In this document: positions 44,651-53,764 of the stretch, piece by piece
How positions within the stretch are numbered: position 1 is the stretch's first letter
How the letters are laid out: each line of letters begins with the position of its first letter
Source: Aphodousia faecalis
Lineage (GTDB): Bacteria > Pseudomonadota > Gammaproteobacteria > Burkholderiales > Burkholderiaceae_F
Direction of reading: 5' to 3'
DNA: 64,000 bases
NCBI GenBank assembly: GCA_018712705.1
Contig: DVGM01000013.1
Coordinates: 1 to 64,000, forward strand
The notes under the pieces: generated by a model
The model's database searches: none
The model's input: only the letters and a program-made list of their open reading frames with translations
Told to the model about the DNA's origin: nothing
Made by a program: the position numbers and the translations under genes

Positions 44651-45682
44651 ATGTCTGAATTTAAATGTTCCCGCAGTGCCTTTTTAAAAACAATGGGGGG
44701 CGTTATGACGAGCGCTGTTTTAAGTTCGCTTGCCAATGCCGCAACTATGCAAACGCAAGCACCGGTTGTCGGAAGTAAAAAAGTTACTTCTGACTTTAAA
44801 GGCGAAAAGGCCAAAGTGTTCTTTACTCGCCACATCGATGCCGACCATCTTAAAAAACTGTACGCCTTGATCAACGACGAAGTAAAAGGCAAGGTCGCTA
44901 TCAAATTACACACCGGCGAACGCAACGGTCCGAATATTTTGCCCCGTGATATGGTGAAGGCGTTCCAACAAAGTATTCCCAACAGCAACATTGTAGAAAC
45001 CAACACGCTTTACATCGGCGATCGAGACACCACGGAGAAGCATCGTAAAACCTTGGAAGTCAATGGCTGGACTTTCTGCCCGGTTGACATCATGGATGAA
45101 GACGGCACCGTCATGCTTCCTGTGAAAGGCGGCAAGCACTTTAAAGAAGTCTCCATGGGTAAAAATATCGTCAATTACGACTCTATGGTCGTTCTTACCC
45201 ACTTTAAGGGTCACGCCATGGGTGGCTTCGGCGGCTCCATGAAAAACATCGCCATCGGATGTGCTGACGGCAAAATCGGTAAAGCCCAAGTTCACGCCGT
45301 AAAAGATATCAATGCTCCTTGGGATGAATGGCCTGCTAAGGAACACCTAATGGAAACAATGGCTGAATCGGCCAAAGCGGTGTGTGACCATTTTGGCAAA
45401 CACATTGTTTTTATCAATGTTATGCGCCGCATGTCTGTGGATTGCGACTGCGCGGGACTCAGTGCCGCAGAACCTACCATTCCTGATATTGGCATGGTTG
45501 CCTCCACGGATATTTTGGCGATCGACCAGGCGTGTGTGGACTTGGTTTATTCGTTAGGCAAAGATAAAAACCACGATCTTGTCGAACGCATTGAATCACG
45601 CCACGGTTTGCGTCAGTTGTCTTACATGCACGAACTCGGCATGGGTAAGGCTAACTATGAGCTCGTCGATATTGATCTCTAA
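44651..45682 (+). CDS. exported DUF362-family protein
   Basis: A 343-residue protein. An N-terminal export signal (CSRSAFLKTMGGVMTSAVLS, cleaved after ANA) resembles a Tat signal but lacks the second Arg. The body matches DUF362: VTLTHFKGH-like VVLTHFKGHAMGGFGGSMKN with IAIGCADGKIG, and DCDCAGLSAAEPTIPDIGMV. CDCAG may bind a metal or cluster, but the usual ferredoxin C-terminus is absent. Role unknown; possible periplasmic redox function. Confidence 0.78.
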   Translation: MSEFKCSRSAFLKTMGGVMTSAVLSSLANAATMQTQAPVVGSKKVTSDFKGEKAKVFFTRHIDADHLKKLYALINDEVKGKVAIKLHTGERNGPNILPRDMVKAFQQSIPNSNIVETNTLYIGDRDTTEKHRKTLEVNGWTFCPVDIMDEDGTVMLPVKGGKHFKEVSMGKNIVNYDSMVVLTHFKGHAMGGFGGSMKNIAIGCADGKIGKAQVHAVKDINAPWDEWPAKEHLMETMAESAKAVCDHFGKHIVFINVMRRMSVDCDCAGLSAAEPTIPDIGMVASTDILAIDQACVDLVYSLGKDKNHDLVERIESRHGLRQLSYMHELGMGKANYELVDIDL

Positions 45683-45700
45683 CGTTTAGCCTTATTTGAA

Positions 45701-45737
45701 AACGGGGAAATGCTTTTGAGCACTTCCCCGTTTGTTT
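45701..45737. terminator. bidirectional terminator between DUF362 gene and proA
   Basis: AACGGGGAAATGC pairs with GCACTTCCCCGTT (one mismatch), with T-rich sequence on the plus side. Separates convergent genes. Confidence 0.8.
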
Positions 45738-45756
45738 GAATGAAAGCAACCGGCGT

Positions 45757-47016
45757 TTAACCCCTGATTTGTCCGTTACCTGTCACCAAGTACTTATAGG
45801 ACGTTAATTCAGGCAAAGCCATCGGACCTCTGGCGTGAAGCTTTTGGGTGCTGATGCCGATTTCCGCGCCAAAGCCGAACTCAAAGCCATCGGTGAAACG
45901 AGTTGAAGCATTAACATAAACAACGGCCGCATCCACTTCCGCTTGAAAGCGTCGGGCATTTTCCATATTGCGCGTGACGATACATTCCGAGTGACGGGTA
46001 CTGTATCGGGCAATATGAGCCAAAGCCTCATCCAAGTCACGGACGATTTTTACAGATAAGCGCAAATCACCGTACTCTGTTGCCCAATCCTCTTCTGTGG
46101 CGGCTTGAATTCGGGAGTCAAACTTTTGAGTCTGCTCGCAACCGAAAATCGTCACGCCCGCACTGAAATAATCCTTCAACATTTGGGGTAAAAACGCATC
46201 GGCTACTTTTTCGTGCACAAGCAGTGTTTCCATGGCATTGCAAACCGATGGTCTTTGTACTTTTGCATTAAAAGCAATCCGGCGGGCCATATCGCAATCG
46301 GCAGACTCATCAACGAAAGTGTGGCACACCCCAGCACCGGTCTCAATAACGGGCACTGTCGCGTTTTGAACAACGGCTTGAATCAGACGGGCGCTACCTC
46401 TGGGTATGACGACATCAACTAAACCGTTCATGCGGATTAAATCGGTTACCGCCTGACGATCTGTCACGTCAATAAACTGAATAGCGCCTTGCGGCACCCC
46501 CTCTTTTTGAGCGGCCTCTGAAAGAATAGAGGCGATGGCCTGATTAGAATGAAGCGCTTCGCTTCCTCCCTTGAGCACAACCGTGTTACCCGATTTCAGG
46601 CACAAGCCAATGGCATCAGACGTAACATTCGGTCTCGCTTCATAAATAATGCCGACAACCCCAATAGGCACGCGCACTTTGGTCAAACTTAACCCATTGG
46701 CTAACGTTGAACCTCCAATCACCTCTCCGATCGGATCTTTGAGCTGAGCAACCTGCCGTAAACCTTCAGCCATTGACTCAATGCGTGCGGGCGTCAAGCG
46801 AAGACGATCCTGCATGGATTCCCGCATACCGTTGGTCTGTGCGTTGAGCATATCCTTTTCATTAGCTTCAAGAATCTCGTCGCAATGACTCAAAAGCGCG
46901 GCAGCCATGGCAAGCAGGGCTTTATTTTTCTGTCCGCTGCGAAGCGTTCCCATCCTGACAGCCGCATCGTGAGCCGCCTGAGCTTTTTGACGAACCAATA
47001 CTTCTGTCGTGCTCAT
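45757..47016 (-). CDS. proA: gamma-glutamyl phosphate reductase
   Basis: Second step of proline synthesis: reduces glutamyl phosphate to the semialdehyde with NADPH. 419 residues, the normal length. LTKVRVPIGVVGIIYEARPN with VTSDAIGLCLKSGNTVVLKG, the catalytic-Cys region KVQRPSVCNAMETLLVHEK, and DAAVVYVNASTRFTDGFEFG with FGAEIGISTQK are diagnostic. Forms an operon with proB, 11 bases apart. Confidence 0.97.
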   Translation of the reverse strand: MSTTEVLVRQKAQAAHDAAVRMGTLRSGQKNKALLAMAAALLSHCDEILEANEKDMLNAQTNGMRESMQDRLRLTPARIESMAEGLRQVAQLKDPIGEVIGGSTLANGLSLTKVRVPIGVVGIIYEARPNVTSDAIGLCLKSGNTVVLKGGSEALHSNQAIASILSEAAQKEGVPQGAIQFIDVTDRQAVTDLIRMNGLVDVVIPRGSARLIQAVVQNATVPVIETGAGVCHTFVDESADCDMARRIAFNAKVQRPSVCNAMETLLVHEKVADAFLPQMLKDYFSAGVTIFGCEQTQKFDSRIQAATEEDWATEYGDLRLSVKIVRDLDEALAHIARYSTRHSECIVTRNMENARRFQAEVDAAVVYVNASTRFTDGFEFGFGAEIGISTQKLHARGPMALPELTSYKYLVTGNGQIRG

Positions 47017-47027
47017 AGATAGGTCTC

Positions 47028-48161
47028 CTAATTCAAAATGACCAAATCATCTCGATGAATCACTTCATCAAAAGCTTTGTGTCCCACTAAACTTTCAATT
47101 TCTGCACTTTGGCAGCCAATAATTTTTTGAAGTTCTTCAGAAGAATAGTGACACAAACCGCGGGCGATTTCACGTCCTTCTTTATTTTTAACGCTCACGG
47201 TATTACCGGCTTCAAAGTTGCCTTCTGCGGCCACAATACCAACGGGCAGGATGCTGCAGCCTCCCGCTTTTTTAATGGCTTTTTCACAACCTTCATCCAC
47301 CGTCACGCTTCCCATAATGCGGGCTCCGAACGCCAGCCAGCGTTTACGGAACTGCAAGCGATTTTCCCGGGAAACAAAAAGCGTACCAACCTCTTCGCCT
47401 TCGAGTATGCGGCTGATGGCATCTTTTTGCGAACCGGAAGCAATGATCAAATTAATGCCCGATGTCGTGGCATTTTTTGCAGCCTGAATTTTTGTAAACA
47501 TGCCACCGGTGCCAACGCAGCTGCCGGCGCCTCCGGCGCTCGCTTCAATCTCCGGCGTAATCTCTTCAACCCGAGAGACCAATCTGGCGTCGGGATGCGT
47601 CTGCGGATTGGCTGTATAAAGGCCATCCACATCGGACAAAATAATGACCAAATCCGCATCAACAATACTTGCTACCAAAGCGCTCATATTGTCGTTATCA
47701 CCGATTTTTAATTCATCCAGTGCGACGACGTCATTTTCATTGACGATTGGAATGACGCGGCGTTTTAGCAACTCCATAAATGTATTTCGGGCATTGGTAT
47801 AACGGTGGCGGTCAATTGTCTCCATGCGGGTCAAAAGCACTTGAGCGACCACTTGCCCGTATTCAGCAAAGATTTTTTCATAGGTGTGCATCAAAATGCC
47901 TTGACCCACGGCAGCCGCTGCCTGCTTACCCGGAATCGTTTTCGGCTTTTCCGGCAACCCCAAACGATCAACACCAACGGCCACCGCGCCTGACGTGACC
48001 AAAATCATTTCCTTACCTTGATTTTGCCAATCAGCCAATTCACGAGCCAATTTATCAATGCGGGCAAAATCACATTTACCGTTGGCGTGTGTAATGGTGC
48101 TACTGCCCACTTTCACCACGATGCGTTTGGCGTCTTTCAAATCTTTGCGTTCAACTAACAT
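47028..48161 (-). CDS. proB: glutamate 5-kinase
   Basis: First, feedback-controlled step of proline synthesis. 377 residues with an amino-acid kinase domain (RIVVKVGSSTITHANGKCDF, LVTSGAVAVGVDRLGLPEKP, FGDND-type IGDNDNMSALVASIVDADLV, SDVDGLYTANPQ) and a C-terminal PUA domain (about 285-370), as in the long ProB form. Upstream of proA. Confidence 0.97.
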   Translation of the reverse strand: MLVERKDLKDAKRIVVKVGSSTITHANGKCDFARIDKLARELADWQNQGKEMILVTSGAVAVGVDRLGLPEKPKTIPGKQAAAAVGQGILMHTYEKIFAEYGQVVAQVLLTRMETIDRHRYTNARNTFMELLKRRVIPIVNENDVVALDELKIGDNDNMSALVASIVDADLVIILSDVDGLYTANPQTHPDARLVSRVEEITPEIEASAGGAGSCVGTGGMFTKIQAAKNATTSGINLIIASGSQKDAISRILEGEEVGTLFVSRENRLQFRKRWLAFGARIMGSVTVDEGCEKAIKKAGGCSILPVGIVAAEGNFEAGNTVSVKNKEGREIARGLCHYSSEELQKIIGCQSAEIESLVGHKAFDEVIHRDDLVILN

Positions 48162-48212
48162 CTTTTGCTTTATTTAGATCAATGGAAATTTTTATTATAC
48201 GTGCCGCAGACG

Positions 48213-48243
48213 CAAAAGCCCCGACCATTAGGCCGAGGCTTTC
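48213..48243 (-). terminator. intrinsic terminator between proB and the M20 gene
   Basis: GCCTCGGCC and GGTCGGGGC arms around a short loop on the minus strand, followed by TTTTGCG. It lies 28 bp upstream of the reading of the next unit and only weakly fits either gene; most likely an RNA end signal shared by this intergenic gap. Confidence 0.45.
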
Positions 48244-48270
48244 GAGTCTAATCAGTTTGTCAACGTTTTC

Positions 48271-49437
48271 TTAGTTATTAAGAAAATCATAGGCCACTTG
48301 CACGTGAGTCATCGCTCCGTTAATCAGAGCATCTTCGTCCACTTTGTAGCAGCCAGAGTGTTGAGCATGAACAGCGTCACAAGCGGGATTGCCGACACCA
48401 AACAAAGCAATCACACCCGGCACTTTTTGCTGATAGTAAGCGAAGTCTTCTCCGCCCATCGTAATCGGATAGTCGCAGAAGAAATCGTCACCCAAAATTT
48501 TCTTGGCGCTAGCTCGAACGGACTGAGCCAATTTGACATCGTTGATCGTGGGTGGCACCAATTCCTCATATGTCAACGTTGCTTTACCGCGCATGGCCTT
48601 TGCCGTTTCTTCCACAACTCGCTTCATGGCTTCGGGGAATTGAGCGCGCACTTCGTTGCTGAAGCAACGCGTGGTTCCGGTTAATTTCGCTGAGCCGGAA
48701 ACAACATTCCAACGGGTACCGCCTTCAATCGTACCCACAGTCAAAACCGCCGTTTCAACCGGAGAAATTTCACGGCTTACAACCGTTTGCAGGTTTTGAA
48801 CAATGGCTGCGCTCATCACAATGGCATCTGCGCACAAATGCGGTGTTGCACCGTGACCGCCCTTGCCTTCAATGTTGACTTCAAAGCGATCACCCGAAGC
48901 CATCGTGGCGCCTTCACGAACAGAAATTTTTCCACTCGGAATATCAGACCAGACGTGCATACCAAACGCTGCGTCCACGCCATCGAGCGCACCTTCTTCA
49001 ATCATTGAGCAGGCGCCTTTACCGATTTCTTCGGCAGGTTGGAAAGCACAAACTACGGTGCCTGCCAATTCATCTTTGATGTCATTGAGCATCAAAGCAG
49101 CTGTAAGCAGCATGGAGATATGGCAGTCGTGACCGCAGGCGTGCATCACACCGGGATTTTTACTGGCAAACTCATAGCCGGTTTCTTCATTGACGGTTAA
49201 TGCGTCAATGTCACCACGAAGCAAAATGGTCTTACCGGGTTTAGCCCCCTTAATCGTGGCAAGCGTTCCCGTCTTCATGCCACATTCACGCCATTGAATA
49301 CCATGCTTATCCAACTCTTCACGAATATGCTTGGCGGTACCGAACTCCTGTCCGCTTACTTCAGGATAAGCGTGAAACCAACGACGTTGTTCAATGAGAT
49401 AATCGTGGTATTTCTTACCAAGTGCTTGAATATCCAT
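48271..49437 (-). CDS. M20 family amidohydrolase (hippurate/IAA-amino acid hydrolase-like)
   Basis: A 388-residue metallopeptidase-type amidohydrolase. PEVSGQEFGTAKHIREELDK, the metal-binding GVMHACGHDCHISMLL, FQPAEEIGKGACSMIEEGAL (catalytic Glu pair), and GHGATPHLCADAIVMSAAIV with TMGGEDFAYYQ are family signatures. It likely releases amino acids from N-acyl substrates. The adjacent transporter gene on the same strand suggests an uptake-and-hydrolysis pair. Confidence 0.9.
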   Translation of the reverse strand: MDIQALGKKYHDYLIEQRRWFHAYPEVSGQEFGTAKHIREELDKHGIQWRECGMKTGTLATIKGAKPGKTILLRGDIDALTVNEETGYEFASKNPGVMHACGHDCHISMLLTAALMLNDIKDELAGTVVCAFQPAEEIGKGACSMIEEGALDGVDAAFGMHVWSDIPSGKISVREGATMASGDRFEVNIEGKGGHGATPHLCADAIVMSAAIVQNLQTVVSREISPVETAVLTVGTIEGGTRWNVVSGSAKLTGTTRCFSNEVRAQFPEAMKRVVEETAKAMRGKATLTYEELVPPTINDVKLAQSVRASAKKILGDDFFCDYPITMGGEDFAYYQQKVPGVIALFGVGNPACDAVHAQHSGCYKVDEDALINGAMTHVQVAYDFLNN

Positions 49438-49494
49438 TTTTTCATCCTTTCAAAATGAACCAAGGCGCCTGCAAGCGCCTTGGTGACAAGTAAA

Positions 49495-50682
49495 TTAGAG
49501 CAGATTCACAAAGAAGCCGGCCAAGATCACGGAAGTAATGGTCACAGTGACAAAACCGCCAATGATCATCGAGGGGAACATCTTGCTCATCAAGAACTCA
49601 TGTTCTTCAGGCGTCTTAGCCATCGCCTTACAGGTCGATTCCGTAATGATGGCATTAAACGGGAAGCCATAGAGCGCGGTCAAACAATTGCAGAAACTCA
49701 ACGGGAAGGAGAGCTTCATAACTTTGGCAGCAACCCAGGCGAAAACAGCCATCCCGAAGACGCCAACCACAGTCAAACCAACCATCGGCAAAATAATAGA
49801 GGTCAACATTTCAGGCGTGCAATCCTTAAGTCCTTCGAAGACGAACATTGTCAAGGCGAACATCAAAATGTTAAAGGAATTGCAACGGTGCAAAATATCG
49901 GTTTCCAAAAAGCCTAAAGAGCAGAAAACCACACCAAAGATCAAAGCCCACACAGCGCCGCTAATACCGGTGAAGCCACCCACCATCATGGATAACCATG
50001 CCACCATGCCAATCTTGGTGAGCATCACAATCGGGCTATTTAATGAATCAGGCAATGCCAATGGACCACGACGTTCGCTTGAAGGCAAAGAGGTCACATT
50101 CTTTGCGGCAGAAAGCTCGTCTTTGGTAACGCGTTCACCCGAACGATACTCTTGTAAGAGCTTGGCGCCTTCAGCCTTCATGAAAATAGCGGTCAAAGGA
50201 TAACCGGCAAAACCCTGAACACAGTACATCGTAATGGCAAACACAGCCGCAGACGTTAAACCGTGTTCAGTGGCCGCTTGCTGCATAATCGTTGCGGCGA
50301 CAATACCACCGGTGAGCGGCGGAAGACCGGCCACAATGTAAGCCCAATCCATAAAGAGCGGGCACAAAAGCAAGGCAAAAATACACATACCCGCCAAGCC
50401 CACAAGACACATCACCACCGTTTTCCATTGTTCCATCAAGGTTTTCAGGCTGATGACCGTGCCCATGTGAACAATCAACAAGTAAATACCCAACGTGGCG
50501 CCAAAGGGCGTCAGGAATGAATCTTTAACCAAATCATAGGGAATGACGGTCCAATAGCCCACCAACAACAAGCAGGCTGAAACGAATACCGATGGAATCC
50601 ACGCTTTGGTCCAAGTGGAAACAAGTTCACCGATGATCACGATGAAACCACAAATACAGAATGCAGCTAAAAAGTTATACAT
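49495..50682 (-). CDS. membrane transporter paired with the M20 amidohydrolase
   Basis: A 395-residue protein with 10-12 hydrophobic helices (NFLAAFCICGFIVIIGELVS, AYIVAGLPPLTGGIVAATIM, MTITSV-type C-terminus). GGIVAATIMQQAATEHGL with the Gly-rich reentrant-like segment resembles sodium/glutamate symporter-like families, but the family is not certain. AAAGAG precedes ATG 50682. Located 57 bases upstream of the amidohydrolase, so it probably imports its substrate. Confidence 0.7.
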   Translation of the reverse strand: MYNFLAAFCICGFIVIIGELVSTWTKAWIPSVFVSACLLLVGYWTVIPYDLVKDSFLTPFGATLGIYLLIVHMGTVISLKTLMEQWKTVVMCLVGLAGMCIFALLLCPLFMDWAYIVAGLPPLTGGIVAATIMQQAATEHGLTSAAVFAITMYCVQGFAGYPLTAIFMKAEGAKLLQEYRSGERVTKDELSAAKNVTSLPSSERRGPLALPDSLNSPIVMLTKIGMVAWLSMMVGGFTGISGAVWALIFGVVFCSLGFLETDILHRCNSFNILMFALTMFVFEGLKDCTPEMLTSIILPMVGLTVVGVFGMAVFAWVAAKVMKLSFPLSFCNCLTALYGFPFNAIITESTCKAMAKTPEEHEFLMSKMFPSMIIGGFVTVTITSVILAGFFVNLL

Positions 50683-50880
50683 AAGAGACTCTTTCAATAG
50701 TCAACCAATAGATGAGGCATCTGTCATGAAACGACACCTTCGTTTCATTATATGTAAGCGCCTTTGCCTTTATTGACGGGCTTTCTAGTGGAATTAACCT
50801 AGTTATGAAGGTTTCCTAAGCATGATCACTTAGGAAAAAATCTGAATGGAGAAAAAAAAGAATTGCCAATGCATATGGAA

Positions 50881-50910
50881 AGAGGATTCCGAAAAACTCC
50901 GGAATCCTCT
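50881..50910. terminator. hairpin after ihfB
   Basis: AGAGGATTCCG and CGGAATCCTCT, a perfect 11-bp stem with an eight-base loop containing a run of A (T on minus). Ends the gyrA-to-ihfB unit; weak T-tract on minus. Confidence 0.6.
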
Positions 50911-50940
50911 ATCTGAACTTAGGTTGACGTAGAGAAACGT

Positions 50941-51234
50941 TTAAGCTTCTTGCACAGCGCCGTCCACTCGCAAACGCATCTCTTTGCCCGCTTTAAAGTG
51001 CGGCACGTATTTTGCCGGCACCGCCACGCTCTCTCCGCTCTTGGGATTGCGTCCCAAACGTTCAGGGCGATAGTTCAGGCAAAAACTGCCGAAACCGCGA
51101 ATCTCAATGCGGCTGCCCGTGGCCATAGCCAAAGTCATCGCATCAAGGACCGCCTTAACGGATTCGTCAACATCACGCGCTGTCAACCGCGCGTTTTTAT
51201 TTGCGAGCCGTTCAATCAGCTCGGATTTCGTCAT
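50941..51234 (-). CDS. ihfB: integration host factor beta subunit
   Basis: DNA-bending architectural protein. 97 residues beginning MTKSELIERLANKNARLTAR; DNA-contact region RIEIRGFGSFCLNYRPERLG with RNPKSGESVAVPAKYVPHFK is diagnostic. ATG 51246 with GGAG closer upstream would add four residues (MVDA); the family start is preferred. Follows rpsA, as in E. coli. Confidence 0.93.
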   Translation of the reverse strand: MTKSELIERLANKNARLTARDVDESVKAVLDAMTLAMATGSRIEIRGFGSFCLNYRPERLGRNPKSGESVAVPAKYVPHFKAGKEMRLRVDGAVQEA

Positions 51235-51256
51235 GGCATCCACCATGCTTCTCCGA

Positions 51257-52951
51257 TTACTTTTGTTCGAGCTTAGCCTTCAACAAGGCACCCAAGTTGG
51301 TTGTACCGGAAGCGCCTTGAGCATCTTGGTTCATGCGATCCAAGGCTTGGCGAGCTTCGCTGGCATCCTTAGCCTTAATAGACAATTGGATGCTACGGTT
51401 CTTACGGTCGATGCTGATGATTTGAGCCGTCACCGTATCACCTTCCTTCAATTGCGTCGTAGCGTCTTCAACGCGTTCGGAAGAGATTTCGGAGGCGCGC
51501 AGATAACCTTCAGTTTCATCGCCCAAGTCAATCACGGCGCCCTTGGCGTCAACGCTCTTGACCGTACCGGTAACAACGGAACCCTTTTCATGCGTGCTCG
51601 TGAAGTTGCTGAACGGGTCACCGCTCAATTGCTTCACGCCCAAGCTGATACGTTCACGTTCGGTATCAATACCGAGCACAACGGCTTGAACTTCGTCACC
51701 CTTCTTGTACTTACGCACGGCTTCTTCGCCTTGTTCGGTCCAAGAGAGGTCAGACAAGTGCACCAAACCGTCGATGCCGCCCGTCAAACCAATGAACACA
51801 CCGAAATCGGTGATGGACTTGATTTGGCCGGTAACCTTGTCACCCTTCTTGTGGCTTTGAGCAAATTCTTCCCAAGGATTGGGTTTGCATTGCTTCATAC
51901 CCAAGGAGATACGACGACGTTCTTCGTCGATTTCGAGAACCATCACTTCAACGTCATCGCCCAATTGGACAACCTTCTTCGGATCAACGTTCTTGTTGGT
52001 CCAATCCATTTCGGAGACGTGCACCAAACCTTCGATGCCGGCTTCGATTTCAACAAAGGCACCGTAGTCGGTGATATTGGTGATCTTGCCGAATAAACGC
52101 GTTCCCTTCGGATAGCGGCGAGCGATACCAATCCAAGGATCTTCACCCAATTGCTTCAAGCCCAAAGACACACGGTTCTTTTCTTGATCGAACTTGAGAA
52201 CCTTGGCTTCGAGTTCTTGACCGACTTGAACCACTTCGCTCGGATGGCGAACACGACGCCAGGCGAGATCGGTGATGTGCAACAAGCCGTCAATGCCGCC
52301 CAAATCAACAAAGGCACCGTAGTCGGTAATGTTCTTAACGATACCCTTAACAATGGCGCCTTCCTTGAGCGTATCCATGAGCTTGGCGCGTTCTTCGCCC
52401 ATACTGGCTTCAACCACGGCACGGCGGGAAACAACAACGTTGTTGCGCTTGCGGTCGAGCTTGATGACCTTGAATTCCATGGTCTTGCCTTCGTAGGGCG
52501 TGGTGTCCTTAACAGGACGGGTGTCAACCAAGGAGCCCGGCAAGAAGGCACGGATACCGTTGGTCATAACCGTGAGACCGCCCTTGACCTTGCCCGCGAT
52601 CGTACCGGTAACGAGTTCGCCGGATTCGAGGGCTTTTTCAAGGTTCATCCAAGCGGCAAGACGCTTGGCCTTGTCGCGAGACAAAATCGTATCACCGTAG
52701 CCGTTTTCGACTTGTTCAATCGCCACAGCCACGAAATCACCCGGCTTCACGGTGACTTCACCGCGATCGTCCTTGAATTCTTCGATAGGCACATAGGCTT
52801 CGGACTTCAAGCCGGCGTTCACGACCACAAAGTTGTAGTCCACGCGCACTACTTCAGCCGTGATGACTTCGCCTTGGCGCATTTCTTGACGAGCTAAGCT
52901 TTCTTCAAAAAGCTGAGCAAAAGACTCGGGTTGGTTAATATTTTCAGACAT
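51257..52951 (-). CDS. rpsA: 30S ribosomal protein S1
   Basis: RNA-binding ribosomal protein that recruits mRNA. 564 residues with six S1 repeats; repeated blocks such as ITDYGAFVDLGGIDGLLHIT, ITDYGAFVEIEAGIEGLVHV and ITDFGVFIGLTGGIDGLVHL are visible. The normal betaproteobacterial length. In the cmk-rpsA-ihfB order. Confidence 0.97.
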   Translation of the reverse strand: MSENINQPESFAQLFEESLARQEMRQGEVITAEVVRVDYNFVVVNAGLKSEAYVPIEEFKDDRGEVTVKPGDFVAVAIEQVENGYGDTILSRDKAKRLAAWMNLEKALESGELVTGTIAGKVKGGLTVMTNGIRAFLPGSLVDTRPVKDTTPYEGKTMEFKVIKLDRKRNNVVVSRRAVVEASMGEERAKLMDTLKEGAIVKGIVKNITDYGAFVDLGGIDGLLHITDLAWRRVRHPSEVVQVGQELEAKVLKFDQEKNRVSLGLKQLGEDPWIGIARRYPKGTRLFGKITNITDYGAFVEIEAGIEGLVHVSEMDWTNKNVDPKKVVQLGDDVEVMVLEIDEERRRISLGMKQCKPNPWEEFAQSHKKGDKVTGQIKSITDFGVFIGLTGGIDGLVHLSDLSWTEQGEEAVRKYKKGDEVQAVVLGIDTERERISLGVKQLSGDPFSNFTSTHEKGSVVTGTVKSVDAKGAVIDLGDETEGYLRASEISSERVEDATTQLKEGDTVTAQIISIDRKNRSIQLSIKAKDASEARQALDRMNQDAQGASGTTNLGALLKAKLEQK

Positions 52952-53061
52952 GAGTTAATTTAAAATTACAGTGCTCTTCCGGTAAGTGGAAAATGCACCG
53001 GGTTAAAAAACCGGGCCGGCCCCATTGCCGGTTTGCCGGGCGGTTGGCTGCAAGAACCAAC

Positions 53062-53718
53062 CTATTTGGTAAGAGACCGGTACCACTGCAGCACCTGTCC
53101 CACCGTTGCTTCAATCGTCAATTCTGACGAATCGAGGATCTTGGCATCTTTTGCGGGCGCAAGAGGACTCACGGCACGTTGCATATCGCGCCGATCCCGC
53201 TCCTCTAGATCCCGGGTAAGGGTGTCGATATTAGCAACAATTCCTTTTTCTTTCAACTGATTAAAGCGTCTTTGCGCACGTGCTTGGGCACTTGCCGTTA
53301 AAAAAACTTTAAGCGGTGCATCCGGGAAAATCACACTACCCATGTCGCGCCCATCGGCGACTAAACCAGGTAGGCGACGAGCCCGCTTTTGCACATCCAA
53401 AAGCGCTTGGCGCACAGCTGGCAATGAGGCAACCTTGCTGGCGGCCACTCCAACTTCTTCGGCTCGAATCATATCGGTTACGTCTTCACCATCTAAATAG
53501 ATCTTTCCGTCTTCAAACAAGGGGGCCAAATGGGCCGCCGTCTGTGCCAAGGCCGACTCATCGGTCAAATCAATTTTTTCCTTTAAGGCTTTATAGGCGC
53601 AAAGTCTGTAAAGAGCGCCGCTATCGAGATAATGGAAACCCAGAGCTCGAGCCACCCTGGCCGCCACGGTTCCTTTACCGGAAGCCGTCGGCCCATCAAT
53701 CGTAATTACAGGAATCAT
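53062..53718 (-). CDS. cmk: cytidylate kinase
   Basis: Phosphorylates CMP and dCMP. 218 residues; the N-terminal P-loop is ITIDGPTASGKGTVAARVAR, followed by LGFHYLDSGALYRL, GRDMGSVIFPDAPLKVFLTA and the C-terminal RDRRDMQRAVSPLAPAKDA. Start at 53718 (MIPVITIDG) is the family start; the longer frame runs through the terminator of gyrA. Confidence 0.95.
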   Translation of the reverse strand: MIPVITIDGPTASGKGTVAARVARALGFHYLDSGALYRLCAYKALKEKIDLTDESALAQTAAHLAPLFEDGKIYLDGEDVTDMIRAEEVGVAASKVASLPAVRQALLDVQKRARRLPGLVADGRDMGSVIFPDAPLKVFLTASAQARAQRRFNQLKEKGIVANIDTLTRDLEERDRRDMQRAVSPLAPAKDAKILDSSELTIEATVGQVLQWYRSLTK

Positions 53719-53725
53719 TTTGCAT

Positions 53726-53752
53726 AAAAGGGCCCGCCTTTCGGTCGGGCCC
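53726..53752 (-). terminator. intrinsic terminator after gyrA
   Basis: GGGCCCG and CGGGCCC arms around a nine-base loop on the minus strand, followed by TTTTAT. Separates gyrA from cmk. Confidence 0.85.
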
Positions 53753-53764
53753 ATCAATCATTTA

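Noticed and set aside
44651..44745. Canonical Tat signal in the DUF362 protein
   Set aside because: Only SRSAFLK is present; the second consecutive Arg is missing, so Tat export is not claimed.
51107..52897. Long plus-strand open frames opposite rpsA
   Set aside because: Antisense shadows of a highly codon-biased ribosomal gene, without ribosome sites.
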